DNA of 64,000 nt from Neobacillus thermocopriae (GTDB lineage: Bacteria; Bacillota; Bacilli; Bacillales; Cytobacillaceae), in NCBI RefSeq assembly GCF_010975035.1, contig NZ_JAAIUV010000002.1, positions 186,001-250,000 on the forward strand, in the 5' to 3' direction. Position numbers and translations under genes: made by a program. The notes under the pieces were generated by a model that worked only from the letters and a program-made list of their open reading frames with translations, made no database searches and was not told where the DNA came from. How positions within the stretch are numbered: the first letter of the stretch is position 1; each line of letters begins with the position of its first letter. This document shows, piece after piece, positions 50,254 to 60,231 of the stretch.

Positions 50254-50961
50254 ATGTCAGATGTAAATATTTTTATGGCCATCGGTGCAGGCTTTTTGAG
50301 CTTTATTTCTCCTTGCTGTTTGCCGTTGTATCCAGCTTTCCTATCTTACATAACCGGCATGTCTGTAGGAGAAATAAAATCAGAAAATGCGATGCTACAA
50401 AAACGGAGTCTTTTGCACACTTTGTTTTTCTTAATCGGTTTTTCAGTCATCTTTATCGCCATTGGGTTTGGTACTTCATTCGTGGGAAGCTTTTTCCGGG
50501 AATATAAGGATTTAATCCGCCAATTGGGAGCTATTTTTATTGTTTTCTTTGGTTTAATGATAGTTGGTGTTTTAAAACCAGAGTTTTTGATGAAAGATCG
50601 CCGAATCGAGTTCAAAAACCGTCCCTCTGGATACCTTGGCTCGATACTCATCGGGATGGCATTTGCGGCTGGATGGACACCTTGTACCGGACCAATTTTA
50701 GGATTTGTTATTTCACTTGCAGCATCGAATCCAAGCCAGGGCGTCATTTATATGACAGCCTATTCTCTTGGCTTTGCCGTTCCATTTTTCATTTTATCTT
50801 TCTTTGTTGGTCGACTAAATTGGATTAAGAGAAACAGCGTGAAAATCATGAAAATTGGTGGTACCATCATGATTATCATGGGGGTAGTGCTGTTCTTTGA
50901 TTGGATGACGAAAATCATTCAGTTTTTGTCACCATTATTTGGTGGCTTTACTGGATTTTAA
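50254..50961 (+). CDS. ccdA: Cytochrome c biogenesis protein CcdA
   Basis: This 235-residue membrane protein has six helices and carries reducing equivalents across the membrane. The two active cysteines are in [14 protein letters not shown] near residue 21 and [12 protein letters not shown] near residue 148. In Bacillus it serves cytochrome c maturation and endospore cortex synthesis. ATG 50254 follows TAGGAG. In B. subtilis yneI lies between ccdA and ccdC; here it is absent. Confidence 0.95.
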   Translation: MSDVNIFMAIGAGFLSFISPCCLPLYPAFLSYITGMSVGEIKSENAMLQKRSLLHTLFFLIGFSVIFIAIGFGTSFVGSFFREYKDLIRQLGAIFIVFFGLMIVGVLKPEFLMKDRRIEFKNRPSGYLGSILIGMAFAAGWTPCTGPILGFVISLAASNPSQGVIYMTAYSLGFAVPFFILSFFVGRLNWIKRNSVKIMKIGGTIMIIMGVVLFFDWMTKIIQFLSPLFGGFTGF

Positions 50962-50969
50962 TGGTTGGA

Positions 50970-51006
50970 AACCGTTTTGGGTGGAATCCCAGAATGGTTT
51001 TTTCTT
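50970..51006 (+). terminator. Terminator after ccdA
   Basis: AACCGTTTTGGG pairs with CCCAGAATGGTT (G-T pairs) around TGGAAT and is followed by TTTTTCTTTT. Confidence 0.75.
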
Positions 51007-51117
51007 TTATGATGAGAATTGGTAAAAATGGGGACTAAAATGTGTCAAAATCACTTACATCCACTATAAAATTCGATATAATGGGGAAGGAAACATTTCA
51101 AGGGAAGAAGGATTCGA

Positions 51118-51591
51118 ATGAATTACGTTGTTATTTCTTCAATTGGTGCGGTTTTTATGGGGTTTCTTGCACTATATGTCCGCATGAAAGCAGCCAAAAA
51201 ACCAACGAATGTAAGGAAAATCATCATGCCTCCTCTTTTTATGTCCACCGGAGCCTTGATGTACGTCGTGCCTGAATTTCGGTTAACTCCTATAGAAATG
51301 TTAGAGTCGATCGCGCTTGGTATGATTTTTTCCATCCTTTTAATCAAAACCTCGAAATTTGAAATTAGAGACAATGAAATTTATTTAAAACGTTCCAAAG
51401 CGTTTATTTATATCTTGGTAGGTTTGTTAATTTTCCGTTTAGGATTGAAAACGATCTTAAGCTCAACGATCGATTTTGGGGAATTGAGCGGTATGTTTTT
51501 CTTGCTGGCGTTTAGTATGATTGTGCCATGGCGCCTGGCGATGTATCTCTCATATAAAAAGCTTTATCAACAGCTCCATGGGAAAAAGTGA
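51118..51591 (+). CDS. ccdC: CcdC-type membrane protein (YneJ, DUF1453)
   Basis: This 157-residue protein has four to five membrane helices, starting MNYVVISSIGAVFMGFLALY. It is homologous to CcdC/YneJ, which lies with ccdA in Bacillus and is linked to cytochrome c maturation. GAAGGA six bases before ATG 51118 supports the start. It is separated from ccdA by 156 bases with a terminator and no yneI response-regulator gene. Confidence 0.88.
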   Translation: MNYVVISSIGAVFMGFLALYVRMKAAKKPTNVRKIIMPPLFMSTGALMYVVPEFRLTPIEMLESIALGMIFSILLIKTSKFEIRDNEIYLKRSKAFIYILVGLLIFRLGLKTILSSTIDFGELSGMFFLLAFSMIVPWRLAMYLSYKKLYQQLHGKK

Positions 51592-51594
51592 GAA

Positions 51595-51626
51595 ACATTG
51601 GTCCTTTTAGTGGATCAGTGTTTTTT
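51595..51626 (+). terminator. Terminator after ccdC
   Basis: ACATTGGTCC pairs with GGATCAGTGT (two G-T pairs) and is followed by TTTTT. Confidence 0.72.
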
Positions 51627-51731
51627 ATTGTTTATTTCATTGGTATGATATGGGATAAATCTTGATTTTTTAAACGTGTAGAACAAAATATTAAAAATTA
51701 GATTATAAAACTGTAAAAATGTTTAGATGTA

Positions 51732-51758
51732 TAAAAAATGACCTCGAAAAAGGAGGTC
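51732..51758 (-). terminator. Minus-strand terminator after the zinc-ribbon gene
   Basis: Read on the minus strand, GACCTC and GAGGTC form a stem around CTTTTTC, followed by ATTTTTTAT. Confidence 0.78.
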
Positions 51759-51793
51759 CATTCATCATCATCTTGAATGATAACCGATGATTT

Positions 51794-51964
51794 TCATTTT
51801 AATTTATCAGGATTCTTAATTTTTATTGATGCTACCTCACCACAATCCAAGCAAACGGTATACACTTTCTCTGAACCAATGGCCATTTTTTTATCTAAAG
51901 GTCGTAGATTTATATAATCCGTTGCTTGTATAAATGAATTTCCTCCACAATTCTTACAATTCAT
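51794..51964 (-). CDS. Small zinc-ribbon protein
   Basis: This 56-residue protein begins MNCKNCGGNSFIQATDY and contains VYTVCLDCGEVASIKIKNP. The two CxxC pairs (Cys3/Cys6 and Cys38/Cys41) form a rubredoxin-like zinc ribbon. A strong GGGGGTGAT ribosome binding site and a downstream terminator show it is a real gene despite its size. No partner is evident and function is unknown; such ribbons often bind nucleic acid or a protein partner. Confidence 0.8.
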   Translation of the reverse strand: MNCKNCGGNSFIQATDYINLRPLDKKMAIGSEKVYTVCLDCGEVASIKIKNPDKLK

Positions 51965-52151
51965 TTTGTATCACCCCCTAAACTATATGATAACAGAGTT
52001 TGTAAAATTAAAATCATTTAGATAGTGGGGTGACAAGTATTAAAGGTATCATTTTTTACATTCATGATAGAAAAGGAAATCACCAAGTGGTTCCGAAATC
52101 ATAAGATTTTCCTCTAATCGTTAGAAAGGGAAGGGGGAATAGATTTTGAGC

Positions 52152-52183
52152 AAAAAAAAACCGTCACCTAAAAAGGGACGGTC
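52152..52183 (-). terminator. Minus-strand terminator after the DUF2621 gene
   Basis: On the minus strand, ACCGTC and GACGGT form a stem, extended by partly matched CC/GT, and are followed by eight T residues. Confidence 0.82.
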
Positions 52184-52608
52184 TAGAATAAATGCTCATA
52201 TGGTGTAATATCAATTTTATTTTCAAATAGTTTTTTACGTAAAAATTTATGATCACGTTTGGGTGTCGCTTGGATGTAACCGCGAATCACCAAATCCTCG
52301 GTAATCTTCGGAACCTTTTCTTTTAAGGCAAGTTCGCCAATTTTACCGGCAATTTTATGTCTGGCTACATCTCGGAATAATTCAGGAACAGGACTGACAA
52401 GATCCTCAAGGAGCGCTTTTTCTTCAGGGCCCCATAAATGCTGAGATTCTTTCACATAATACTCTTCCCAATCCATTTCAGACTTGCCATCTTCCTTAGG
52501 CATTCGTTTTAAAAATTTCCGGAACATAAAATAGCCGCCAATGGCAAACATGAAAACTAATAGAAAAATCCAAATAAGGATAAACCACAAAAACCAACCT
52601 TGAAGCAT
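52183..52608 (-). CDS. yneK: DUF2621 membrane protein (YneK-like)
   Basis: This 141-residue protein has one N-terminal membrane helix (~5-28) followed by a charged cytosolic domain (MDWEEYYVKESQHLWGPEEKALL, then VPELFRDVARHKIAGKIGELAL). It matches the DUF2621/YneK family that closes the ccdA-yneI-yneJ-yneK group of B. subtilis, here in the opposite orientation. Its function is unknown. Confidence 0.82.
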   Translation of the reverse strand: MLQGWFLWFILIWIFLLVFMFAIGGYFMFRKFLKRMPKEDGKSEMDWEEYYVKESQHLWGPEEKALLEDLVSPVPELFRDVARHKIAGKIGELALKEKVPKITEDLVIRGYIQATPKRDHKFLRKKLFENKIDITPYEHLF

Positions 52609-52730
52609 GTTTATTCACCTACAAAGACTAATGATATCCTTATTATAGTCTGTTTGAAAGAAAAATGACAAGCATGCTTATTCCTATTAAGGTGAAGGTA
52701 CTACATAATAATAAGCGTTTTGCTCTTCTA

Positions 52731-52759
52731 TTGAACAAATGGATGTACTATTGTAATAT
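52731..52759 (+). promoter_or_regulatory. Putative sigma-A promoter of selC
   Basis: TTGAAC (52731-52736) and TAATAT (52754-52759) are 17 bases apart. The expected start lies ~25 bases before the mature tRNA. Confidence 0.6.
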
Positions 52760-52790
52760 AAGTGTTGTCAATCCATTCACTTACTTAGAC

Positions 52791-52887
52791 GGGGCTGGAT
52801 GAGAGACTGGTGTTCTCCACGGTCTTCAAAACCGCTTGAGACCACCGTGTGTGGTCTGGTGGGTTCGATTCCCACACAGTCCCGCCA
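52791..52887 (+). tRNA. selC: tRNA-Sec (selenocysteine tRNA, anticodon UCA)
   Basis: This 97-base tRNA includes an encoded CCA. The acceptor GGGGCTG pairs with CAGTCCC (one G-T); an eighth acceptor pair would be G-A. The D stem is long (GAGAG/TTCTC). The anticodon loop CTTCAAA holds UCA at 52826-52828 and is the standard tRNA-Sec loop. A 7-bp extended variable arm (AGACCAC/GTGGTCT) and T stem GTGGG/CCCAC follow. The G discriminator and UCA anticodon rule out an ordinary serine or tryptophan suppressor reading. It implies SelA, SelB and SelD elsewhere in the genome. Confidence 0.93.
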
Positions 52888-53007
52888 AAAATGTTATTTG
52901 ATAACATTGATTCTTATATTGCCCTCCAGGGTTTCAATGCTTATTAACGAATGACAGTGTACAGTCAATTAGTAACACCGTATTACATAGTTGATATTCA
53001 GTAGTAG

Positions 53008-53044
53008 ATCCTCTTTCGCAAACCATTGTGGAAGGGGATTTTTT
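53008..53044 (+). terminator. Terminator downstream of selC
   Basis: ATCCTCTTTC pairs with GGAAGGGGAT (G-T pairs) and is followed by TTTTTT. A weaker hairpin AATGTTAT/ATAACATT lies directly after the tRNA at 52891-52909. Confidence 0.7.
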
Positions 53045-53431
53045 ATGCGTAAATTTTGTTTCGAGGTAAAATAACCTAATTCACAATGATTCCTATAATA
53101 AAGTCGGAAATGTTTGAAGAATTCCTTAGATTAGTAAGTTTAAGAAGCTAGACTCCAAATGATATTATTTTATGCAGATAGCTTTAAAACGTCTTGTAAC
53201 TCTTGTATAGTCTTGACTGGACTACAAGTTATAATATTGTAAGCTTTTTTTAACCTATTCACACTAAAGTAACAACTTTTAAAAATAATCCAGTATATTA
53301 TGGATTTAATTTTTTTTCATTATTCAATTTAAAGAATAACTTAATATATATTTGTTCATAGTACATTGCAACTTGAAGAAATATTTTAAAAGGTAGTTTG
53401 AGAAACTTTTGTTATTTTTAAATCTTCTTAC
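53045..53431. other. AT-rich stretch with a possible short minus-strand relic
   Basis: No intact gene is visible. On the minus strand 53171-53320 is open for ~49 codons and ends RLKKAYNIITCSPVKTIQEL then QDVLKLSA and a stop, which looks protein-like, but no start codon with a ribosome binding site precedes it. It may be the C-terminal remnant of a lost gene in the accessory stretch after selC. Confidence 0.3.
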
Positions 53432-53699
53432 TTACCGGAGGGTAAGGTGTGAAAAATTATCATTAGGATCGATGAAGGCTCTAGAAAAATTCTTAATCTG
53501 TTCTATTGCTCTTCCTCTATTATTTATGATATTCCCAACTGGATCGTCTAAGCTTGTAGCAAGGAATTCATCCGTCAGAATACTCCTAATATGATTTCCT
53601 GTTTTTAGAGTCAATATCCTTTCGAGTTTCACCCTCAAATAATTTCACTAATCTAGGTTCTCTCTTGCTAAGTATTTCAATTAAAAGTTCTCTGTTCAT
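53432..53699 (-). pseudogene. Frameshifted small gene (~88 residues)
   Basis: A strong AAGGAG lies before ATG 53699, giving MNRELLIEILSKREPRLVKL then FEGETRKDIDSKNR. The frame then stops, and a second frame continues as HIRSILTDEFLATSLDDPVG, then NNRGRAIEQIKNFSRAFIDP to TAA at 53432. The total of 268 bases is one more than a multiple of three, so a single-base indel near the run of A residues around 53594 explains it. I do not recognise the family. Confidence 0.6.
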
Positions 53700-53824
53700 T
53701 ATGTAAACTCTCCTTCCACGCACTCCTTGTTTTAACCTAAGTTGTTATCACATTACTATACTTAATTAATACAACGACAGCGTGTGAATTTCATCATGTA
53801 AGATCCCATTTAAGTAAGGGAAAG

Positions 53825-53859
53825 ACCAGTGTGATCGAATTTCGTCACACTGGTTTTTT
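53825..53859 (+). terminator. Strong hairpin terminator in the gap before the replication genes
   Basis: ACCAGTGTGA pairs perfectly with TCACACTGGT around TCGAATTTCG and is followed by six T residues. No gene precedes it on the plus strand, so it may be a leftover of a lost gene. The remaining 53860-54102 holds nothing else recognisable. Confidence 0.82.
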
Positions 53860-54102
53860 GTTTATTCCGTTTTGCTTCCTCTTATTGAAACAAATGAACG
53901 CTGATTAGGGCGACTTACCCTTATCACAACCTATGTAGGTGAATATTCCGGTATTTTTCCAAACTCTTATGGTTCATTGGCCAAATGACTTTGAAGATTT
54001 AAATTTTGTCACAAAATTTTCACTATTCCTCCTGTCCTTTTTCTATCTTTCTACCTATATAAGAGTTGAAAAGTATTTTAGTAGAAAGGATAGTGGTTGA
54101 AC

Positions 54103-55092
54103 ATGGCAAGGTATCGAATGGTGCGTACAGAGTTTTGGAAGAATCCGATTGTATTGGAAGAGATGACGCCTGAGGATAAATATTTTTATCTGTATCTTTT
54201 AACCAATCCGTATACGACTCAAATTGGCATTTATCGTATTACGAAAAAACAAATGGCGTTTGATTTAGGGTATTCGATGGAGAGTGTAAATGCATTAATG
54301 GAACGATTCACAAACCATCATCAATTGATTCGATACAATCCAGAAACAAGAGAGCTCGCCATTAAAAATTGGGGAAGAGATAATTTGCAGAAAGGCGGAA
54401 AGCCAATCATGGATTGTATTTTATCTGAATTAAAAGACGTCGAGGACCTTTCTCTTATCCTTTATGTTTCAGAATCGATCCCTAAACAAGAAATTAAAAA
54501 TCTCTATGAATCTTTTTACGAACAAGAAAGGAAATGGATTTCCAAACCCGTTGATAATGACCTAAATAGAACGGAAGAAGAAATGATGGACGATACGTTC
54601 GTGACTCATCATACGATACGTGGGCAAAAACAAAAAGAAAATAAAAAAGAAAAACAAAAACAACAACAAAACCTATATCCAGATGTACAGAGTCATTCGA
54701 ACTTAGATCCATCTTTATCAGTATGCCAACCCTCAGAAGAGGTAAAAGAAATTATTGAGTTTTGGGATGCAAATGGATTTGGAATTTCCAACATATATGC
54801 GAAACAACAGCTGTTGTCGTGGTTAGAGGATTCAAGCTTTTTACAGCCAAAAGAAATGATTTTAAAAGCGATGCATATTGCATGTTTAAACAATAAGCGA
54901 AATTTAGGCTATATTGTTGGGATTCTCAAAAACTGGGAAAATAAATCTCTATTGACAGTAGAAGAAGTGGATTCGTCTAAAGAGTACCCACAGTTTGAGC
55001 ATAAAGCTAGGGGGAAAGCTCATTCTTTTTCTGGCGGAAGAGTGATTCCAAATGAATTTACACTGGACCTCACAGCAGGTGAAGAATCATGA
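54103..55092 (+). CDS. Phage-type replisome organiser (DnaD-like)
   Basis: This 329-residue protein has an N-terminal winged-helix domain (~1-105, MARYRMVRTEFWKNPIVLEEM and IYRITKKQMAFDLGYS), a Lys/Gln-rich low-complexity linker (~168-195) and a C-terminal DnaD/DnaB_2-like domain (~215-280). This is the layout of phage replication organisers that load a helicase. ATG 54103 gives MARYRMV; TTG 54097 has better spacing to AAAGGA and cannot be excluded. Its stop overlaps the helicase start, so the two are coupled. Prophage origin is inferred. Confidence 0.75.
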   Translation: MARYRMVRTEFWKNPIVLEEMTPEDKYFYLYLLTNPYTTQIGIYRITKKQMAFDLGYSMESVNALMERFTNHHQLIRYNPETRELAIKNWGRDNLQKGGKPIMDCILSELKDVEDLSLILYVSESIPKQEIKNLYESFYEQERKWISKPVDNDLNRTEEEMMDDTFVTHHTIRGQKQKENKKEKQKQQQNLYPDVQSHSNLDPSLSVCQPSEEVKEIIEFWDANGFGISNIYAKQQLLSWLEDSSFLQPKEMILKAMHIACLNNKRNLGYIVGILKNWENKSLLTVEEVDSSKEYPQFEHKARGKAHSFSGGRVIPNEFTLDLTAGEES

Positions 55093-56342
55093 GTATCGTT
55101 GAAAAAACGTTTCTAGGAAGCTTGATGAAGGCGGAGTATTTACTCAAAGATACCGTGGTTCGACCCGAACAACTTGAAAGTACGCGCCACCAAGAATTAA
55201 TGCGTCGGTTTCTGGAATTTAACCAAGCTGGAAAAAATATTGATTTGCTTACGTTGACCACTTTACCTGACCTTGAAATATATGGTGGGATGTCCTATCT
55301 TGTTGAGCTCCAATCGTATGCTGATGTAGAAAATATCGACATAATCGAGAAGCTCATCCTTGAACAATGGAAGGAACGGGAGAAGCGGAACATCTTGACG
55401 GTTGCTGCCATGAATGATTGGGAGATTGCAAAGGTGATTACCGAATTAGATAAAATTAACCAGTCGAAGATCGAGGATCATACCCCTTTAACACAATCGT
55501 TAGCCAACATGTATGAAGCACCTTGGGAGGATCGGAAGCCACAGACAAGTGTCACTACAGGAATTAAAAAATTGGACGAAGTAACTGGAGGCTTTCAGAA
55601 AGGGGAAGTAACGATTCTGGCAGCAAGACCATCAATGGGAAAAACGGATGTGATGCTACATTTTGCCAAAATGTCGGGGTGGGCAGGCTATTTGCCGCTT
55701 GTATTTTCTCTGGAAATGCCTGAGAGGCTGATCACATCCCGATTAATAGCTTCAACGGGAGGATTTAACCGGATAAAAATGCGGGATCCGAGAAAAATGC
55801 TTACACCCAAACAGAAGAAGAAATGGTCAGAAGTGATTGCCGATCTCAATGAAACCAATATACAAATTTTTGATGGGGCGGGGCAAACGATCCCGGAAAT
55901 GAGAGCGAAAATACGAAAAATGATGCATCAATATCCATCCAGGAAACCGATCATTTTTATCGATTACTTAACCCTGATCCCATCGGGCCAACTTTACGGA
56001 GGGAATTCCCATTTACAAGTAACCGAAATATCGAAATCTCTCAAAACAATGGCAAAAGATTTTGAATGCCCTGTGATCTGTTTAGCACAACTAAATCGTT
56101 CGGTGGAATCACGAGCGAATAAACGGCCATTAATGTCAGATATTCGGGAATCGGGCAGTGTGGAACAGGATGCAGATGTCATATTGTTCTTATATCGTGA
56201 AGCGTATTATGACAAGGAAACTCAAAATCGTTCACTTGAAATCATTGTGGCGAAAAATCGAAATGGCCCAGTGGGGACCATTTCTGTGAACTACAATGAG
56301 CATACAGGGGCCATTGAGGATGGAAAGGAACAGAGCAACTAG
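55089..56342 (+). CDS. DnaB-like replicative helicase, phage type
   Basis: This 417-residue RecA-fold helicase has a DnaB N-terminal domain (~1-100), a linker, and a C-terminal helicase domain with Walker A LAARPSMGKTDVMLHF near residue 180 and Walker B PIIFIDYLTLI near residue 295. It also has QLNRSVESRANKRPLMSDIR and SGSVEQDADVILFLYR. It overlaps the organiser gene (ATGA). The chromosomal DnaC helicase of Bacillus is ~454 residues and encoded elsewhere, so this is a second, probably prophage-derived helicase. No phage structural genes or integrase lie nearby. Confidence 0.85.
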   Translation: MSIVEKTFLGSLMKAEYLLKDTVVRPEQLESTRHQELMRRFLEFNQAGKNIDLLTLTTLPDLEIYGGMSYLVELQSYADVENIDIIEKLILEQWKEREKRNILTVAAMNDWEIAKVITELDKINQSKIEDHTPLTQSLANMYEAPWEDRKPQTSVTTGIKKLDEVTGGFQKGEVTILAARPSMGKTDVMLHFAKMSGWAGYLPLVFSLEMPERLITSRLIASTGGFNRIKMRDPRKMLTPKQKKKWSEVIADLNETNIQIFDGAGQTIPEMRAKIRKMMHQYPSRKPIIFIDYLTLIPSGQLYGGNSHLQVTEISKSLKTMAKDFECPVICLAQLNRSVESRANKRPLMSDIRESGSVEQDADVILFLYREAYYDKETQNRSLEIIVAKNRNGPVGTISVNYNEHTGAIEDGKEQSN

Positions 56343-56391
56343 CTGGAAAAGGCAATACATAGTTGATAACAAAAAAACGAGGTGTTTCGGT

Positions 56392-56817
56392 ATGTTGGTG
56401 AGTGAGTTGTATGAGGAATGTTTACAATATGGAGTCTCCACTTTGGCACATTGCCTTTATTATTTGCTTATGGAGAAGAAAATTTCATTACATGACGATA
56501 TATCCAACATCCATATTAATCAAATTGATCGGCAAAAAATAGAGGAATTGGTTCGAAAAAATGTGCTGGGGCTTTATAAGATAGGGATCTACTCCTTGAA
56601 GGTGAACAAGAAGGATTTTGTCTTTATTTTTGCAGCTACCAAAGAAGAGGCAATCGAATTTTTTATCAACACCTTTCAACAAGCTCCAATGAACTGTCAC
56701 GAATATCCGCTTGATTTTCAAATAGAAAGAGGAAATGAGGTGATTACGTTTCGGGAGATGAGAAAGGAGTTTGAGCGGTTTCCGGCGATAGCGGGGTATT
56801 TCTGTCGTGAGTGGTGA
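56392..56817 (+). CDS. Unknown protein downstream of the phage-type helicase
   Basis: This 141-residue soluble protein has no membrane segment, with two Cys near the start (ELYEECLQYGVSTLAHCLYY) and a Phe-rich C-terminal half (KKDFVFIFAATKEEAIEFFI). GAGGTG lies 7 bases before ATG 56392. It follows the helicase gene by 49 bases and probably belongs to the same transcript and the same phage-derived block. No family is recognised. Confidence 0.6.
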   Translation: MLVSELYEECLQYGVSTLAHCLYYLLMEKKISLHDDISNIHINQIDRQKIEELVRKNVLGLYKIGIYSLKVNKKDFVFIFAATKEEAIEFFINTFQQAPMNCHEYPLDFQIERGNEVITFREMRKEFERFPAIAGYFCREW

Positions 56818-56878
56818 GAAAGAGGAAGGGATGGTTAGAAGCAGATTTGCTGTTCTTTCATCTTTCCTTCCGCAAAAT

Positions 56879-56909
56879 GGTAACCGCCGTAATTGAACCG
56901 GCGGTTACC
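56879..56909. terminator. Terminator between convergent genes before katG
   Basis: GGTAACCGCCG pairs with CGGCGGTTACC around TAATTGAAC. On the minus strand it is followed by ATTTTG, so it probably ends katG; on the plus strand no T tract follows. Confidence 0.65.
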
Positions 56910-56916
56910 TCGTCCC

Positions 56917-59190
<2,274 letters not shown>

Positions 59191-59205
59191 TCATAAAAAC
59201 TAGCA

Positions 59206-59220
59206 TGATATTAATTATTT
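59206..59220 (-). promoter_or_regulatory. Possible PerR box upstream of katG
   Basis: TGATATTAATTATTT matches the PerR consensus TTATAATnATTATAA at 10 of 14 positions and lies 73 bases before the katG start, suggesting peroxide control. Confidence 0.4.
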
Positions 59221-59230
59221 ATGAGTGCAC

Positions 59231-59458
59231 GTGGAAGAAAATGATGAATTGCAACAACTAATTCATGCGGGTTTTCGTCTACTTGATGGTGAAAAAGGGG
59301 TACAAAAGGAAGAAAATCAGATATTATTTTTTGTTAATAAATAATTTTCTGATATTTATTATAGAGCTATTGAAGAAGATATAGCAAATGATCTGCCTAG
59401 GTGTGAAGTAATAGGGAAAATAGGAAGGAGAAGCGTATTATATAAAAAGCAAATCTGA
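59231..59458 (+). pseudogene. Small gene interrupted by an in-frame TAA
   Basis: From GTG 59231 a single frame of 76 codons reads EENDELQQLIHAGFRLLDGE then KGVQKEENQILFFVNK, then TAA (59342-59344), and continues FSDIYYRAIEEDIANDLPRC then EVIGKIGRRSVLYKKQI to TGA 59458. The text on both sides is protein-like and in the same frame, so a nonsense mutation is the simplest explanation. No ribosome binding site precedes GTG, so the 5' end may be missing too. I do not recognise the family. Confidence 0.55.
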
Positions 59459-59606
59459 TCTGTTGGAATCGTTGTTATAGTTGTGGGATTTTTCAAAAAA
59501 ATGAAATAGATTTTTTAATTCATACTTTACAGATAGGAATTTAAGGTTTATAATGCAATTAATCTTAATCAATGGTTCGATCGAATCGTGAAAGAGGTGT
59601 TTCGGG

Positions 59607-59789
59607 ATGAGAAGAAGCGATGATAAAAAACGACAAAAACTAATAAATAAACTTATCTTCTTAAATGTATACGATAAAGACGATCAACAACTTTATGAGA
59701 TGTCCCTTTCCAAATTAAAAAATGAATATAGAAGATATCGATCACAAATACATCCTCATGGGGAGTATGGATCCATTCAATTTGTATAA
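59607..59789 (+). CDS. Fur-regulated basic protein FbpA-like
   Basis: This 60-residue basic protein reads RQKLINKLIFLNVYDKDDQQ then LYEMSLSKLKNEYRRYRSQI, the pattern of the FbpA (Fur-regulated basic protein) family; in B. subtilis FbpA works with the sRNA FsrA in the iron-sparing response. GAGGTG precedes ATG 59607. I could not see a clear Fur box upstream, so iron control here is unproven. Confidence 0.7.
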   Translation: MRRSDDKKRQKLINKLIFLNVYDKDDQQLYEMSLSKLKNEYRRYRSQIHPHGEYGSIQFV

Positions 59790-59896
59790 ATAAGAAAAAA
59801 GAATTCCCATTTGGTACTTCCTCATCACTTGGTGCCAATCCTTTGTTTGCCTTCCTATATGATCCTTTTCTTCTATGAGATTGGTAGTAAATAACC

Positions 59897-59932
59897 GGCT
59901 GGCAGGTTCCATTCTACAAAAACTTGCCAGCC
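59897..59932. other. Isolated 12-bp hairpin
   Basis: GGCTGGCAGGTT pairs with AACTTGCCAGCC (one G-T). No T tract follows on either strand, so it is not a typical terminator, though it lies downstream of the minus-strand spore-protein gene. The rest of 59790-59990 is empty. Confidence 0.5.
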
Positions 59933-59990
59933 CAATGCTGCCACCAAAATGATTTAATCCCCATTAGATCAAAGTATTTCCTTCTTTCAA

Positions 59991-60161
59991 TCAATCATTT
60001 TTCCTTAATGCCCCTGCTTCTCGGGAAGTAATCGCCCCTTGTCCAGCACTAACATCAATTTGAATTTCCTGTTTCACTTTTTGGGCATCGGTCCCCGCAA
60101 AGTTTGTTTGCAAAATCGAATTTGCATTTAACGTCTTATTCGTTTTCTGCCTATTTTGCAT
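59991..60161 (-). CDS. Gamma-type small acid-soluble spore protein candidate
   Basis: This 56-residue protein begins MQNRQKTNKTLNANSILQTN and contains NFAGTDAQKVKQEIQID then GQGAITSREAGALRKND. The FA(S/G)TDxQxVK core is the gamma-type SASP repeat unit, here present once rather than twice. It is rich in Gln, Asn and Ala, with no Cys or Trp. A strong AGAGGAGG ribosome binding site lies before ATG 60161. Gamma SASP serve as amino-acid stores in spores; assignment by motif only, and another small spore protein family is possible. Confidence 0.6.
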   Translation of the reverse strand: MQNRQKTNKTLNANSILQTNFAGTDAQKVKQEIQIDVSAGQGAITSREAGALRKND

Positions 60162-60231
60162 ATCGATCCTCCTCTCTTATCAGGATTCATGTTTATTATG
60201 AACACCAGTAAGGAGAAACATCCTAAATGGA

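Noticed and set aside
51042-51275. 77-residue plus-strand frame overlapping ccdC
   Set aside because: It overlaps ccdC in another frame, has no good ribosome binding site, and ccdC is clearly the real gene.
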